Assembly: GCA_030549205.1 (NCBI GenBank)
Contig: JAUKTV010000007.1
Coordinates: 248,001 to 312,000 of the forward strand
Direction: 5' to 3'
Length of the DNA: 64,000 bases
Origin: Apiosordaria backusii
Lineage: Eukaryota > Ascomycota > Sordariomycetes > Sordariales > Lasiosphaeriaceae
This document shows positions 11,350-22,003 of this stretch, piece after piece. The notes under the pieces are model-generated. The model did not search any database, was not told where the DNA came from, and was given only the letters and a program-made list of their open reading frames with translations. Within the stretch, counting starts at the first letter, position 1, and the number at the start of each line of letters is the position of its first letter. Made by a program: the position numbers and the translations under genes.

Positions 11350-13927
11350 TTTGGCGGATGGAGGGTTGATATTAAGTATTACTTGATATGTTTTTGCTTT
11401 CTGTTGTTGTTGTTGGTTGACGAACGAGTGTCGATGGTTTTGTATTTGTATATGTACTCTGGAGCGAGTGGAAAGTACAGGCAACACGATGGTCAATGGA
11501 GGGGGAGGAGGCAAGCTAAGGCAGAGTGATAGGTGAAGGAAGGTCTGGATTTATACCACTCACTCGGCCGGGGGGGGAAGATGGGAAGAGGTAGGCGGCC
11601 TTCCCCTTGGCCTCCCCAGGTGGACAGTGCCCCTTCACCCGCAAGGTACCATCCGCTCTTCACCTCAAAATCGGCAGATTCAGCCGCCAGCTTTCTTTGA
11701 GGTCAAAATTCTTGGATACACACCCATTGGCTCGTGTTCACATATCCTCCACAATCAATGGCAAAAGAAGGTGGTGGGCCAGTCTCCATCAGGGCCTCTT
11801 CTGGCAGGCCAAGCCGTGAGAAAACCGGGCTTAGGGGCTTGACCGACGCCGTCTTGTTTTCACCCCGAGAGCATGTCGCCACGGAATGGAACCCACCACC
11901 CGGGGAGGAAGTCCGCGTGCCTTGTCACCTTGTGTTGTGTTGGAAAAATCCGGGGAAAGTGGAACACCGTTGCATATGATTGAGGGGAGACCAGAGCCTC
12001 GGCATACACCCCCCTCCGTCCTTCACACACCTTTTGATAGAGGGAAGCACTAGGAACCAAGTAGTGTAGTATGCAGGAGTATACACTAGGAGACAGTTTC
12101 TTGATCTGGGGCTCACAATCGACAATCTTCATTTCTGTCGTACCATACTCAGTGTTTCCCTTGAAGAAAAGGCATGAATTTCGCTAGAGTTTGAGAGACT
12201 GCCAAACACGCTTGCGCAGGCCAGGTGTGTAAGAGATCTCGGGGGCGGCTGATCTTCAAGCAGGCAAACCTGAAAGTATCATTGGGTGCGGCCGTTCCGT
12301 ATTGTACGACGACTCAAACAACTTAGACGCCCCGCCCCCAGTTGGGGCAACCATGACCAGTCTGTGGTAGCATTCAATGTTGGGTGAAATGCTCCAAACA
12401 CGACAGTAAGAGACACCTTCTCAGTTGATCAGAACCAACAAGAATACAATATGGACCGATTTGTATGTAAAAGACCGGAGCCGAGAGCAAGTTTGCCAAG
12501 AACAACTCACCTCACACTCTCTCACCAAAGCTGTGATACTTTGTCAACATCACAACTCTACCATCTCTGTATCTCCAAGCCCAAATTAGGGACCGTACTA
12601 AAATACAGCCGCACGAACTCATGTTATTCCCGCTCTCAACTGCCATGGAAAGATGTGTCTTTAGCTGTCGTTCCTGCAGCCAGTCCTTCATCAGTGCAGC
12701 TCAAGTCCACCACCACGATCCCCCCCTCGGCGCATGCCCCCTGTTCCAAGCCTAGCGCCCTTTTTCTCTGTGCCCAGCCATCCAAGTCTTGGTTCCCCAC
12801 AGAATCCACCAGAGCCCCAGCATCATGTTTTTGCGGGGTAAACAACAAAAACCCCTGACATTGTCGTCCAGCCCCTGTCCACCTCACCCTGTGATGTAAG
12901 ACGGGCACAACGGCACAACGGCACCACTGACCACCTCCCACAAACCATCACGGTGACGCTGGGGTGAACGGGATGAAAAATTCACCCTACCCAAATCCGG
13001 CGTCATCTGGCATATATTGGCGCAGTTTGTAGATTAGTAGGGAGGATGCCAGGTACGAAGACGTCCCTCGTGCATGCAGTTGTAGTGAAGGAATGCCGAG
13101 GATGGGAGGGGGGTTGTTGTGTGCCAAGATGCATATGATCGATCTGCGCTGCGCGCTGTTCTTCTTGTCCACGTCCATCACCTGGGTCGAGAGCTCAGGA
13201 ACCAGATCTTTTGGTCTTATGTTGTCCCGGTCAAGGCGAGACTATAACTATATGAAGTCTCAACTTCGGCGAGAGATCATGGCAATGTAAGGTAGATAGC
13301 ATCATCAGAACGAACGGCGGTACACCACTGCGTGAACCGTAGTTATGAGCCCTGTACGAGGAAAAGCCTCATCACAAATGAGGCGTTGAGCAGACCACAA
13401 AAATGACAAAAATCATCGGGTGTCAAACTCCGGTGTTCCGCAAGCGATTCCACGGGCGTAACCCTAACGGACTTCATCTAACTTTCCTTGCCTGACACCA
13501 CTTGCTCTTGAACCTGGGATGAGAAAAAGACACCAGTCAACACACACAGAATCATCAGAGACACACGCCCAAGTATCAAAGCCAAACTTTTTGCATTTGA
13601 TCCAACGCTGAACATCCAATCTATCTACGGAGGTAACCAAGGCAGCCCAAAAGGTAGACACATACAACCGCTGTGTTTCGCTGATGAGAATACTATTCGC
13701 ATATACCCACATGCACACAAAGACAAGAAGGCCTAGGGCAAGCTCACCCACAAACAGGAGAAGCCAAGCAAGCCACCGCCGATATGCAGACATGGAGTGT
13801 CCAACCGACGCAGGAACAATGCCAGTTACAGGTGAAGAAACACGTTTCCAAGAAAGCCAACCGAATCACAAAGCCGGGCATCATACAGCAGTGACATCCC
13901 GCTTTCCTCTCCGACACAACCCGACAA
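11350..13927. other. Long gene-poor spacer
   Basis: About 2.6 kb between the CFEM start and the AcrB stop. It holds the CFEM promoter and AcrB 3' region. Open frames are short and show no family features. The one with membrane character (13464-13793, minus) is discussed in the findings. Confidence 0.5.
11550..11555 (-). promoter_or_regulatory. TATA box of the CFEM gene
   Basis: TATAAA on the minus strand, about 200 bp before the CFEM start codon, a sensible distance for a leader of roughly 170 nt. This is the only good TATA element in the near promoter. Confidence 0.5.
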
Positions 13928-16870
13928 TCACGTAGGGCTGATGGCTTCCTTGACGCTCCCACCGCTCCCCGACCGCACGCTACTGCTGCCGGAGCCGAAG
14001 CCAGATCCAGACCCAGACCCCGAGCCTGAACCGGATCCTACACGATGGCCGTCACTTCGCTGCCGCGAAAAGTGAAAGCCAGGTGGGCCTCGAAGAGTGG
14101 TCGATCCTGGCGTCCTGTGGGTATGGTGGTTGGCATAGGCGTGAGTGTGCCCAATGACTCCTACATTGCTGTTGAATTCACGGTCGTTATCCTCGGTCGA
14201 CTGCGTGAAGCCTGATACATCGCTGAGCATGGACGACGAGCGGCCTCTAGTCTTGGTATGAGGCGGGTTGATGACTGGCCCGATTGGGGTGGGGAACGCA
14301 GACAGCTGCGGTGGTGGAAGAAGAGAAGGGGCATGGCTTGCCATCGAGGTCGGCGGCCACATGGGCTGCGGTTGAGCATGAGCATGAGGATTGTACGGAG
14401 CAGCAGGTGGTGGCGGGCCCCAATGCGCCGAGGGTTGGAAATGGCCCGGCACAATTCCCGTGTCGTAACCCATGTCGTCCTGGAAGCTTGAAAGATAAGC
14501 CTGCATTTGGGTCGCCAGATCGTGAACTTGTGCCTGCTTGGTGAGGTTGCCGGCACGAAGTGTTTGGATCCGATCCTTGAGATGTTGCTCCGTGCGAGCC
14601 ATGTCAGCCTCGAGAGCAGCGCGTTCCTGCCGGCGACGCTCCGCCTCGTTCAAGCCTCGAGCATTAGCATCTGTGATGCGAGCATGTTCGTCGTCAACCT
14701 TGGCGATACGTGTCGCGATCTTGTTGCGCTTGGCTTGTAAGCTTGCCTTTTCCTCCTCCAGCGACTTCATCTCCTTGTCAATGGACGCCTTCCAGCTTTT
14801 AAAAGAGGCGCGTGCCTTATCAAACTCGGCTTTCTCCGACGTCCAGGCACTCTGCTTAGTACGGTACTCGTTCAACAGTTCCTCGGGCATCGTCTCCAAT
14901 TCCTTGAGCTCGGCATCAAGCTCACTGATGGACTCCTCGGCTCGCTTTTCTTGAACCTTGTTCTGCGCAACCTTCTGTCTGAGCTTCTCATCGTCGCCTC
15001 CAGCCGACTGCACCGCTGACGACAGCTTTTCTATCTCTTTGCGCAAGGCATTAAGCTTTCGGTTGTTGTCCTTCTTGACAGACTTGAGACGGGCCTTCTC
15101 ATCAGCCAGTTTCGACTCAGCTGCAGCAATCGACGCCCTTAGAGTTGTCGCGGGCGAGTCGTGGCGTGCATGCGATCGTTGGTTGCCGGCGGCCTTGGAC
15201 GTCACTTCAAGATCTTTGCTCTTGGCTTGAATGGTTCTGACGCTCGTTGAAAAAATGACCTCCCCAGTACGAGTGCTGACAAATTCGCACTCGTAGTTGG
15301 AGAGTGGTGTAAGTCCGTAGATATCTCCTGTCCAGCACGTCCCCTGTTGCTTTTCCTCTTCGCCCATTTCGATTGGTATCATTCGCGTTGGTTGCCAAAT
15401 TGCTTTGTTGACCCTGACATAAAATGGTTTGCTCATGTCGATCCCCGGATGACTCTCATCCTCGGATACCTCGTCTTCGCTCGATGGATCGGGAAAATGG
15501 CTAGTATTAAAGCACACTTCATCGCAGCCAACATAGCAGATCCAGATCTTCTCGGGCTGCTTGTTAAACGGTGCGTTGCCCAGGTTGTGGATGTCGGTGG
15601 CATTGGAACTGGTTGATTCTGATGCGGCATGCGAAAGTTCATACTCCTTCACCATAACGATCTTGGTGCTAGCCAGGGCCGCCCAGAGAGGTTGTCTGAT
15701 CCGAACAAGAGCGCTTTGCTTTCTGCGTTTTTTGGTGGAAATATTTCCTGCGCTGGTTTGTAGGTGAGCATCGCTGTCGGCAGCCATGAGGGCAGCATCA
15801 GAGGAGCCTTCAGCTGAGAAAGAAACCGATTTCCCTGCTTCGGGGTCTGCGAGACTCTGAAGCTGCAAATCACGACGTTCCCTTCGAAGGTACCACTCCC
15901 GGATATATCGCACCAGACCCTGCGTCAAAATGTGAATACCCAAGATATTTCGAAGCCACCCATCGGGACCCTTTTTCTCAAATGCACGCAAGTTTGAATC
16001 AGAATCGGCCATCAGGAAACGATGGGAGCCCAGCATCGATGTTAGTCGCGACAAACCGCTCCACCGAGCATGCCGAGTCCACTGAGACATTCCTACCATG
16101 GCCACGCAGAAGAGAATATTGGTTGTGGTGCCTTGCCTCGAAGTGCCGCCGCCGCCCAAGGTCAAGGCGATCACAACCTGAGCAAGATCCAAGATAAACT
16201 GTTGCATGGGAGCCCAGAGGAACAGCCATATTCCCAGCATCACCACATCCATCCCCACCAGAGTAGTCAGTGAGGGCGTTCCTTGGCTGCCATCAAAAAT
16301 CTCGGCAATACTGAGGCCAGAGCTGGTGGTTACGGGTGGCACAAAGGTAAGAAGCGTAAACAGGGTGTAGATGGTTGCCAAGACGGCAGGTGAAGCCTGC
16401 ATGAGAATGATGAGAATAGCAATGGTATCCTGGAGAGGGCATGCGCGAAGGACCGTGATGGCGAGCTCCATCAAGCCGGGGTCGCGGTGGACATTCGTAT
16501 TCTTAGCATCGTTCACATCGATCCGGCGGTGGCCCTCGTCGAGAACCGGCAGGCTGACGGGAGCAGGGAGCGAGTCGGCAGACGAAGATTCAGAGTAAGC
16601 GCCTAGCGAGCCCCTCCGGAGCAGCTCGGTCGCCCGGTGTTCGGGAGCCATGTCGTCAGGGTGCGGCGGGGCAGCAGTCGTGTTGGTGTGCAGTGGCAGG
16701 GGCGGCACAGAGGCAGCGTCAACGGTTGGCTTGGAGCTTCCATCGAGCTGGTTCTGACTCTTCTGCTTGATGACGCGCTTGCCAGGGCCTACCAGGCCAT
16801 TCTCATGTCTGGTGTCGCGCTGGTTGCTAGCTCCCTGCTGTCGCTTTCCTGAATTGGCCGCGCGAGGCAT
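13928..16870 (-). CDS. acrB: AcrB-like ubiquitination-network membrane/coiled-coil protein
   Basis: Resembles Aspergillus AcrB, a membrane and coiled-coil protein linked genetically to the CreB/CreD ubiquitin network that affects acriflavine resistance and carbon regulation. The single exon from ATG 16870 gives 980 residues. The frame is open further to 17083, but the start MPRAANSGKRQQ is the family-like one (an ATG two codons earlier at 16876 is also possible). Three hydrophobic segments lie in residues 130-260. A central region carries WICYVGCDE and an acidic stretch. Roughly residues 570-800 form a long Lys/Glu-rich coiled coil. The tail is His/Pro-rich and ends in Gly-Ser dipeptide repeats. 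The orthology is inferred from this architecture, not from an alignment. Confidence 0.82.
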   Translation of the reverse strand: MPRAANSGKRQQGASNQRDTRHENGLVGPGKRVIKQKSQNQLDGSSKPTVDAASVPPLPLHTNTTAAPPHPDDMAPEHRATELLRRGSLGAYSESSSADSLPAPVSLPVLDEGHRRIDVNDAKNTNVHRDPGLMELAITVLRACPLQDTIAILIILMQASPAVLATIYTLFTLLTFVPPVTTSSGLSIAEIFDGSQGTPSLTTLVGMDVVMLGIWLFLWAPMQQFILDLAQVVIALTLGGGGTSRQGTTTNILFCVAMVGMSQWTRHARWSGLSRLTSMLGSHRFLMADSDSNLRAFEKKGPDGWLRNILGIHILTQGLVRYIREWYLRRERRDLQLQSLADPEAGKSVSFSAEGSSDAALMAADSDAHLQTSAGNISTKKRRKQSALVRIRQPLWAALASTKIVMVKEYELSHAASESTSSNATDIHNLGNAPFNKQPEKIWICYVGCDEVCFNTSHFPDPSSEDEVSEDESHPGIDMSKPFYVRVNKAIWQPTRMIPIEMGEEEKQQGTCWTGDIYGLTPLSNYECEFVSTRTGEVIFSTSVRTIQAKSKDLEVTSKAAGNQRSHARHDSPATTLRASIAAAESKLADEKARLKSVKKDNNRKLNALRKEIEKLSSAVQSAGGDDEKLRQKVAQNKVQEKRAEESISELDAELKELETMPEELLNEYRTKQSAWTSEKAEFDKARASFKSWKASIDKEMKSLEEEKASLQAKRNKIATRIAKVDDEHARITDANARGLNEAERRRQERAALEADMARTEQHLKDRIQTLRAGNLTKQAQVHDLATQMQAYLSSFQDDMGYDTGIVPGHFQPSAHWGPPPPAAPYNPHAHAQPQPMWPPTSMASHAPSLLPPPQLSAFPTPIGPVINPPHTKTRGRSSSMLSDVSGFTQSTEDNDREFNSNVGVIGHTHAYANHHTHRTPGSTTLRGPPGFHFSRQRSDGHRVGSGSGSGSGSGSGFGSGSSSVRSGSGGSVKEAISPT

Positions 16871-19428
16871 ACGCATCCGCTGACCCAGAATCTTGTTCTG
16901 AGCCAGCCCAGTATGCCCAGCAGCGGAGAGGCGATTTGAAGGCGGCTGGATCCGCAAAACGTAGTCTTCGATTCCCAAATACCCCCAAAACCAAGTCCTC
17001 CACTTGTAAGCCACAGCCGCGGAGGTTGTCGCAAAGGCTATGCGGAGGCCGGGAATAGCGTCGCGGCCAGTTCCGGTCCGCACTCAAACAGGCTCCGAGG
17101 GGTCGTGCGGTTCGTCATGCGCACGCGGGTTGTCGTCGAGAATGTCGAGTAGGGTGTGCTTGCTATCGGCTGGCTGGAGACCGTTGCCGTGGCGTTTGTG
17201 GGCGTTTTGTAAGGGTACCAGATGTTGCGAAGTTCGGGATTTGGCTGGACGCAGGTTGAGTTTTGAGTTAAAAGGAGAAAAGCGGATTTTTGGATTTGGA
17301 GGCTGAGGATTTTAGGTGGGCGCACAGTGTCAGCCCAGTGCCGTCGCTTGGACCCCCCAGGACCTGGACCAGATGACAGGGGCAGCCGGGCGTGGCGGCC
17401 TGGTGGGTTTGCAGTGGGGCTTCCTTCGCTGAAATCTTGAACTTGGAACGCTTTTTCAGCGCTTGAGGTACATTCTCTCTCTCTCGGTTAAGTATTTTGA
17501 GGTCAGCTAGAGGTGAGTCAGGCCTCTCGTGGGATATCTCTTTACAAACCTCAAGCTACTTGAATCGGATGGCTCAGGCTCGGGTCTTCGCTGTACGCGC
17601 CGCTCAGCTTACGCATCGCAACCCTGCAGGAGCCGTTGGACCATGAGTTAATCGGGTGCCTGTTGGTCTCTCAGTCATGCTCCCATCCTTTGACAGAGCC
17701 ATTGACGGGACTACGCAGTACGTTGATATGGAGCACTGAGACACCAAGCATCATGCCATCGATAGAGGCTGTGGGAGACGGTGACATTGCAATTACGACG
17801 TCGATCGCTCGAGCATCTGCATCTCGACCTCCTGCTGCAGCTAATATCGATTTAATTTGTGCTCCCGACACGAAACATGTTGCGGTCAGTTCCCCTCACA
17901 GCACGTGTGTCGACGTCCATATGTTTTGGCAATGATATCAGAACCACACTCCAAGCCCCTCCTCGCCGAACCGAAGGACCTCATGGCGGCCACCGATTGC
18001 AGCATGGAGAAGCCGAACGATGACACGCCAGCTTCCGTCCCCCACACCGCAAGTCATCCCGCGAAAATAAGCTCCTTGCGGCCGAGTGATGATCTTCTCC
18101 GTGTCGGCAGTTGCACGACATCCAGCTCGTGGGATTGGCTGGACTGGGTATCAGGAAATGCAGCCTCGGGTGCCATTATTACTCTCCTGTCGACATGTGC
18201 GACATATCGAGCCCGCCCCAGCCTGCACTCGGCTCGAAAAGGGAAAACTGGGCTACCTCAACATCAACAAGCCTGCCACCATCGTCGTTCCAGTGGTTGT
18301 TCAATGAGGGGATTCTCCGCAAAACAACCACCAGAACAAGCACGGGATGTCGCTTGGCAGGCGATCTCTTGGCCATCACAGTGCATGCAGAGGTGCCCGA
18401 CTCGTCCCTTTCTCCTTCTGCTCTTTTCTCGTCCATTGTGATTGGACATGACCGTTTGGGGTTTGGTACTTCGTGCGTGGGCCAAAAGCAAAAGATGACG
18501 GCCGAAATCTCTAGGGTTCCTTGCTAACGACCAGACTTTTGCATTTCCGCTGTGGGACGCCGAAAAAACGAAGCATCCACACACATCCACCTCGTCTCCG
18601 CTTTGGCACAGGACCACGCGATCGCCAAACAGCAAGTTTGATCGGAATCTCGTGAACATGTTCACATTGCCAACTTCCCAGGCTGGCGAGCACCGGGCAT
18701 CTCGTTGTACTCGGCGTTGCTGTTATTCCCCTCATGTGCCTTTCTTCTCTGTGGGCGAGATCTTGATAGCGTTGAGGTTATGATATCGAGCCATCCTTGC
18801 CCGATAACACCGGGAGTTTTATTATGTGTGGCCTGTGGCAAGTATCACAGGGCAGCATGGAACAAGTCAGGCGAGCAAGCATTCACCCGTGCCAATCATG
18901 TTTCGTTTGTAAGGATCAACTCGACTGTTTCTCCCAAACTCCAAGCACACACCCCGCTCTGGGACCCTTTCTCACACGACAAACTACCGGTATCAAACCA
19001 GTCAACAAACCTCATCCGAGCTGGCCGTCGTCCTTTCCAGATATCAGTAGACGAGTGTCGAAAGTACACTTGACACGGTGCTCAACGGGGTTATCCCCCA
19101 CAAAGCTGAGCTGCCAAGCAGCGTCGTTCGAATTGGCATTATGCGAGGCTGAACTTTTGCCCAGGACACCCACTGCGGAAGGCGACAGTGAAGCTTTCGG
19201 GAAACTCCGAGTTATCCCGGACCTTGGATCTGATGCTGCCATTGATCAAGCTCTTCACCAGCAAACCCCTTTGAAAAACAAGCATTCTGTATTCTTGGCT
19301 CTTTTCCGTCTATTGCAAAGACACTGACCGCCCAATGTCAATAATAAATGAGACTGGTCTCATTCATACACCCTGTTATCCCAACCCAGCAACGTTCAGG
19401 CTTCACCAACCAACTCAAGCAACCATAC
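16871..19428. other. Gene-poor spacer upstream of acrB
   Basis: About 2.6 kb holding the acrB promoter and leader and the 3' end of the thioesterase gene. A TGAGTCA heptamer lies near 17515. Overlapping small frames on both strands lack start context, splice logic and family motifs. I see no RNA gene. Confidence 0.45.
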
Positions 19429-20471
19429 TCAAGCACTGCTCTTGTTGACCGCACTCCCCAAATCCTCCACCGCATCCTCTCTATCCCACGTCTCCTTCTC
19501 CAAGCTCTCCACAGCCCCAATAAGCTCCCAAATCCTCGTTCTGGCCCTCATCTCCTCCGCTTGCTGGAGCTCCCACGTCTTGTGAAACAGCTCCAGCATG
19601 AACCCAGGCATGCTCGTCTTCCTTGCAGCCTTGTAGTCATACACGACAATATCCTCCTCCAGCCTCGCCGCGACGCGTCTGTGCTGGTGCGACAAGACGA
19701 TGCAGTCCAGCATGAAGTTGCTCGGTGCCGGGTCGCCCTCGGGCTTGCAGCGGAGCTTGTGGTAGACTGAAATCTTATCAGGATAGACCATGGGCTTTTC
19801 CTTCCGTTAGTTATCCATCTCATACAGTTTAGATCGGGAGGTGGACTTACAAACTTGAAATCAGCCTTCAAGCTCTTCATGATCAACCCCGTCGACTTGG
19901 GCGTCATCAGCTCGCCCCACTGCTCCCGGTGTGCAGGGTCGACATGAACGGCAAAATTCGTGATCCAATTCACCCTTGCCGATTCGGCATAGCGGTAGTA
20001 GTTGACATTGTTGACATGCCCCTATCATTCCCATTAGTATCACAGCCAACACCATCATCAAAGGTTGAGGGTTTGGGGAGTTGAAGGGGGACTTACAAAA
20101 CTATCCATCTCTCCCCAGGCAATCTGCCTCCCGTCCAAGCCTCTCCTCCCGCCGGTGAGATAGCCCTCGCTTCCGGCGACTAGATCCTTCCACTCCACGG
20201 CCAGGGCGCGGAGGACAGAGGCCGCGCGGGAGATTTGCGCGTTGGAGCAGCCGAAGATGATGCATTTTCCCAGCCGGGCGCGGAGGTCGGGGATCCATTT
20301 TGCTGGTGGGGGAGGGGGGAGGCCATTCTTGGTTGAAAGTGGGGGCGACTGGTTTAGGCGGGAGGAGGGTGAGACTGAGAGGGAGCGCTGTAATGATTTT
20401 GCGTAGGCCGGGAGAGATAGGTATCCGTTTGCACGAAGGGGCTTCGTGAAGAGGGATCTTGGGGTACTCAT
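19429..20471 (-). CDS. Hotdog-fold thioesterase-like protein (4HBT type)
   Basis: Member of the fungal thioesterase-superfamily (hotdog fold) proteins, predicted to hydrolyse or bind an acyl-CoA. Exons are 20097-20471, 19851-20021 and 19429-19794; all junctions are in phase 0 and the product is 303 residues. The hotdog signature spans the first splice: GEMDSF then GHVNNVNYYRYAES, matching the D-x-[DF]-GHVNN pattern of 4-hydroxybenzoyl-CoA-thioesterase relatives. A second conserved strand reads PDKISVYHKL. The first 60 residues are rich in Arg, Ser and Leu and poor in acids, consistent with a mitochondrial presequence. The last 60 residues form a long helix. Substrate cannot be read from sequence. 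Confidence 0.85.
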
Positions 20472-22003
20472 TGTGTTGTTGCTCTGTGAGGCTGAATTGG
20501 TTGAGAATATCGAGGCGGGTATGTTGAGCCGTGCTGTGTGGTGTGTAATTGGATGGATGATGATGCAATTGTGAGTGAGTGATCTTGAATTTCAGGAGCG
20601 AAAATGCGCCCTTCTCATGTCAAACTTTCCAACAATATGAATCCGAGATGTCTGTCATTCGCTGCCGCAACCCAATCAGTTGTCAATATCGTCCTTGTCG
20701 CCATGGCTCTCGAACTCTTTGGGAATTCCCGTTCTGCCCGGGGGCTCGGAGACGTCTCGGCAGCGGGTGAAGGGCAGGTGGGGTGCTTTCTGGACATGTT
20801 GATCTCGGCCGAGGCCAGCCGACTCTCTGATGCTGACATGCTCGGATTTTGTCCAGATATGTCCAGATATCCTGGGAAATGGCCTATCTTTCAGTTAATG
20901 ACATGTGCTACGGTAAAATCATAACGCCCGGCTAGAATCTCAGACAGTCCGGGCAGCAGTTAGTTCACGCTGGCTAGCCGGGTGAGAGAGAGAGACAGTG
21001 CAGAGGGCTCCGGCGCGCACTGTTGCTATTACGACAAGATAAGGAATGCCGCGGGCGGGACGGGAATGTCGTCACTCGGTGCTTGTGTTGTGTTCAGGTC
21101 CAACCTCCAAGTGAAACTATCATCAATTATACGTGCTATCTGCTTCTCGATTGCAAGCAAATACATAAAACTCTCCAAATTCACTCGAGCTACAAAGACC
21201 CTTGGACAATGAGCATCCCATAACAGTCCCTTCAACTCAATCCGTTGCCAAAAACAATGCCCTCCCCAAACCCGAAACTTCGACAACAAGTCATAGCCAT
21301 TTATAAACGTATGTGCACTTGAGACCCCGTGTATCACGTCAAACTCGTATTCATGCTGTGAATAGAACTTCTCTACCTTGGCCGCGACTACCCCCAGGGT
21401 TACAACTACTTCCGCCCTCGGCTCCACAGAGCCTTCATGGCGAATGCCAACTTGACAGATGAAGCAGAAATACGTCAGGCAATTGCGCGGGCGCAGTTTG
21501 TTCAAAAGGGTAATTATAACAGGTCGGAGTCGTTCAAACAGGAGCAGTGCTAATAAACAGTGAAATCATTTTGAAATAAACAGAGATAGAAGCATTGCAA
21601 GTCGGCCATCTAAGGATCTTCACATACAACAACTAACCGAAGCAACAGATACTATTTGAAACGATACCGAACTCTAAGGAAGCGGTATGATGGCGCATAG
21701 CGATTGGAATTATGCTTGATACCCTAGCACGAAGTAAATGGATGGTAACGGAAATTGTATCAGCTTGTAGCAAATACCGCCAAGAGCATGGTCAACAGAA
21801 AAAGACTTGGGATCGGTGGTTTGGACCTCGAACAGAAAATATGTAGTCATTCACACACTGAAGGTATATCCACTTCGAAAAGAAATCATATCCAAGAACC
21901 AGTAGCCAGCTCAAGTTTCCAAGACAGTATCGGGACCAAATTAACCAAAAAAATCCCTTTTCAAGAAATCCCCATCCAAAAAGAAAGAAAAACAAGCCCG
22001 AAA
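20472..22003. other. Spacer between two minus-strand genes
   Basis: 1.5 kb containing the thioesterase promoter and the methyltransferase 3' region. An open frame at 21029-21505 (minus) has no ATG and no recognisable domain, so I do not call a gene. Confidence 0.45.

Noticed and set aside
12451..12858. 135-codon plus-strand frame
   Set aside because: Low-information Ser/Thr/Cys-rich sequence with no supporting signal; within the long CFEM-acrB spacer.
13990..14040. Repetitive tract near the acrB 3' end
   Set aside because: It is explained by coding for Gly-Ser dipeptide repeats at the AcrB C terminus and is not an independent element.
17857..18441. 194-codon plus-strand frame upstream of the thioesterase
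   Set aside because: Cys/Ser/His-rich translation without domain or hydrophobic pattern, overlapped by equally long frames in other phases; chance frame in a spacer.
21029..21505. 158-codon minus-strand frame
   Set aside because: It has no ATG near its start, no recognisable domain and no splice partner. It could be a decayed fragment but I cannot support it.
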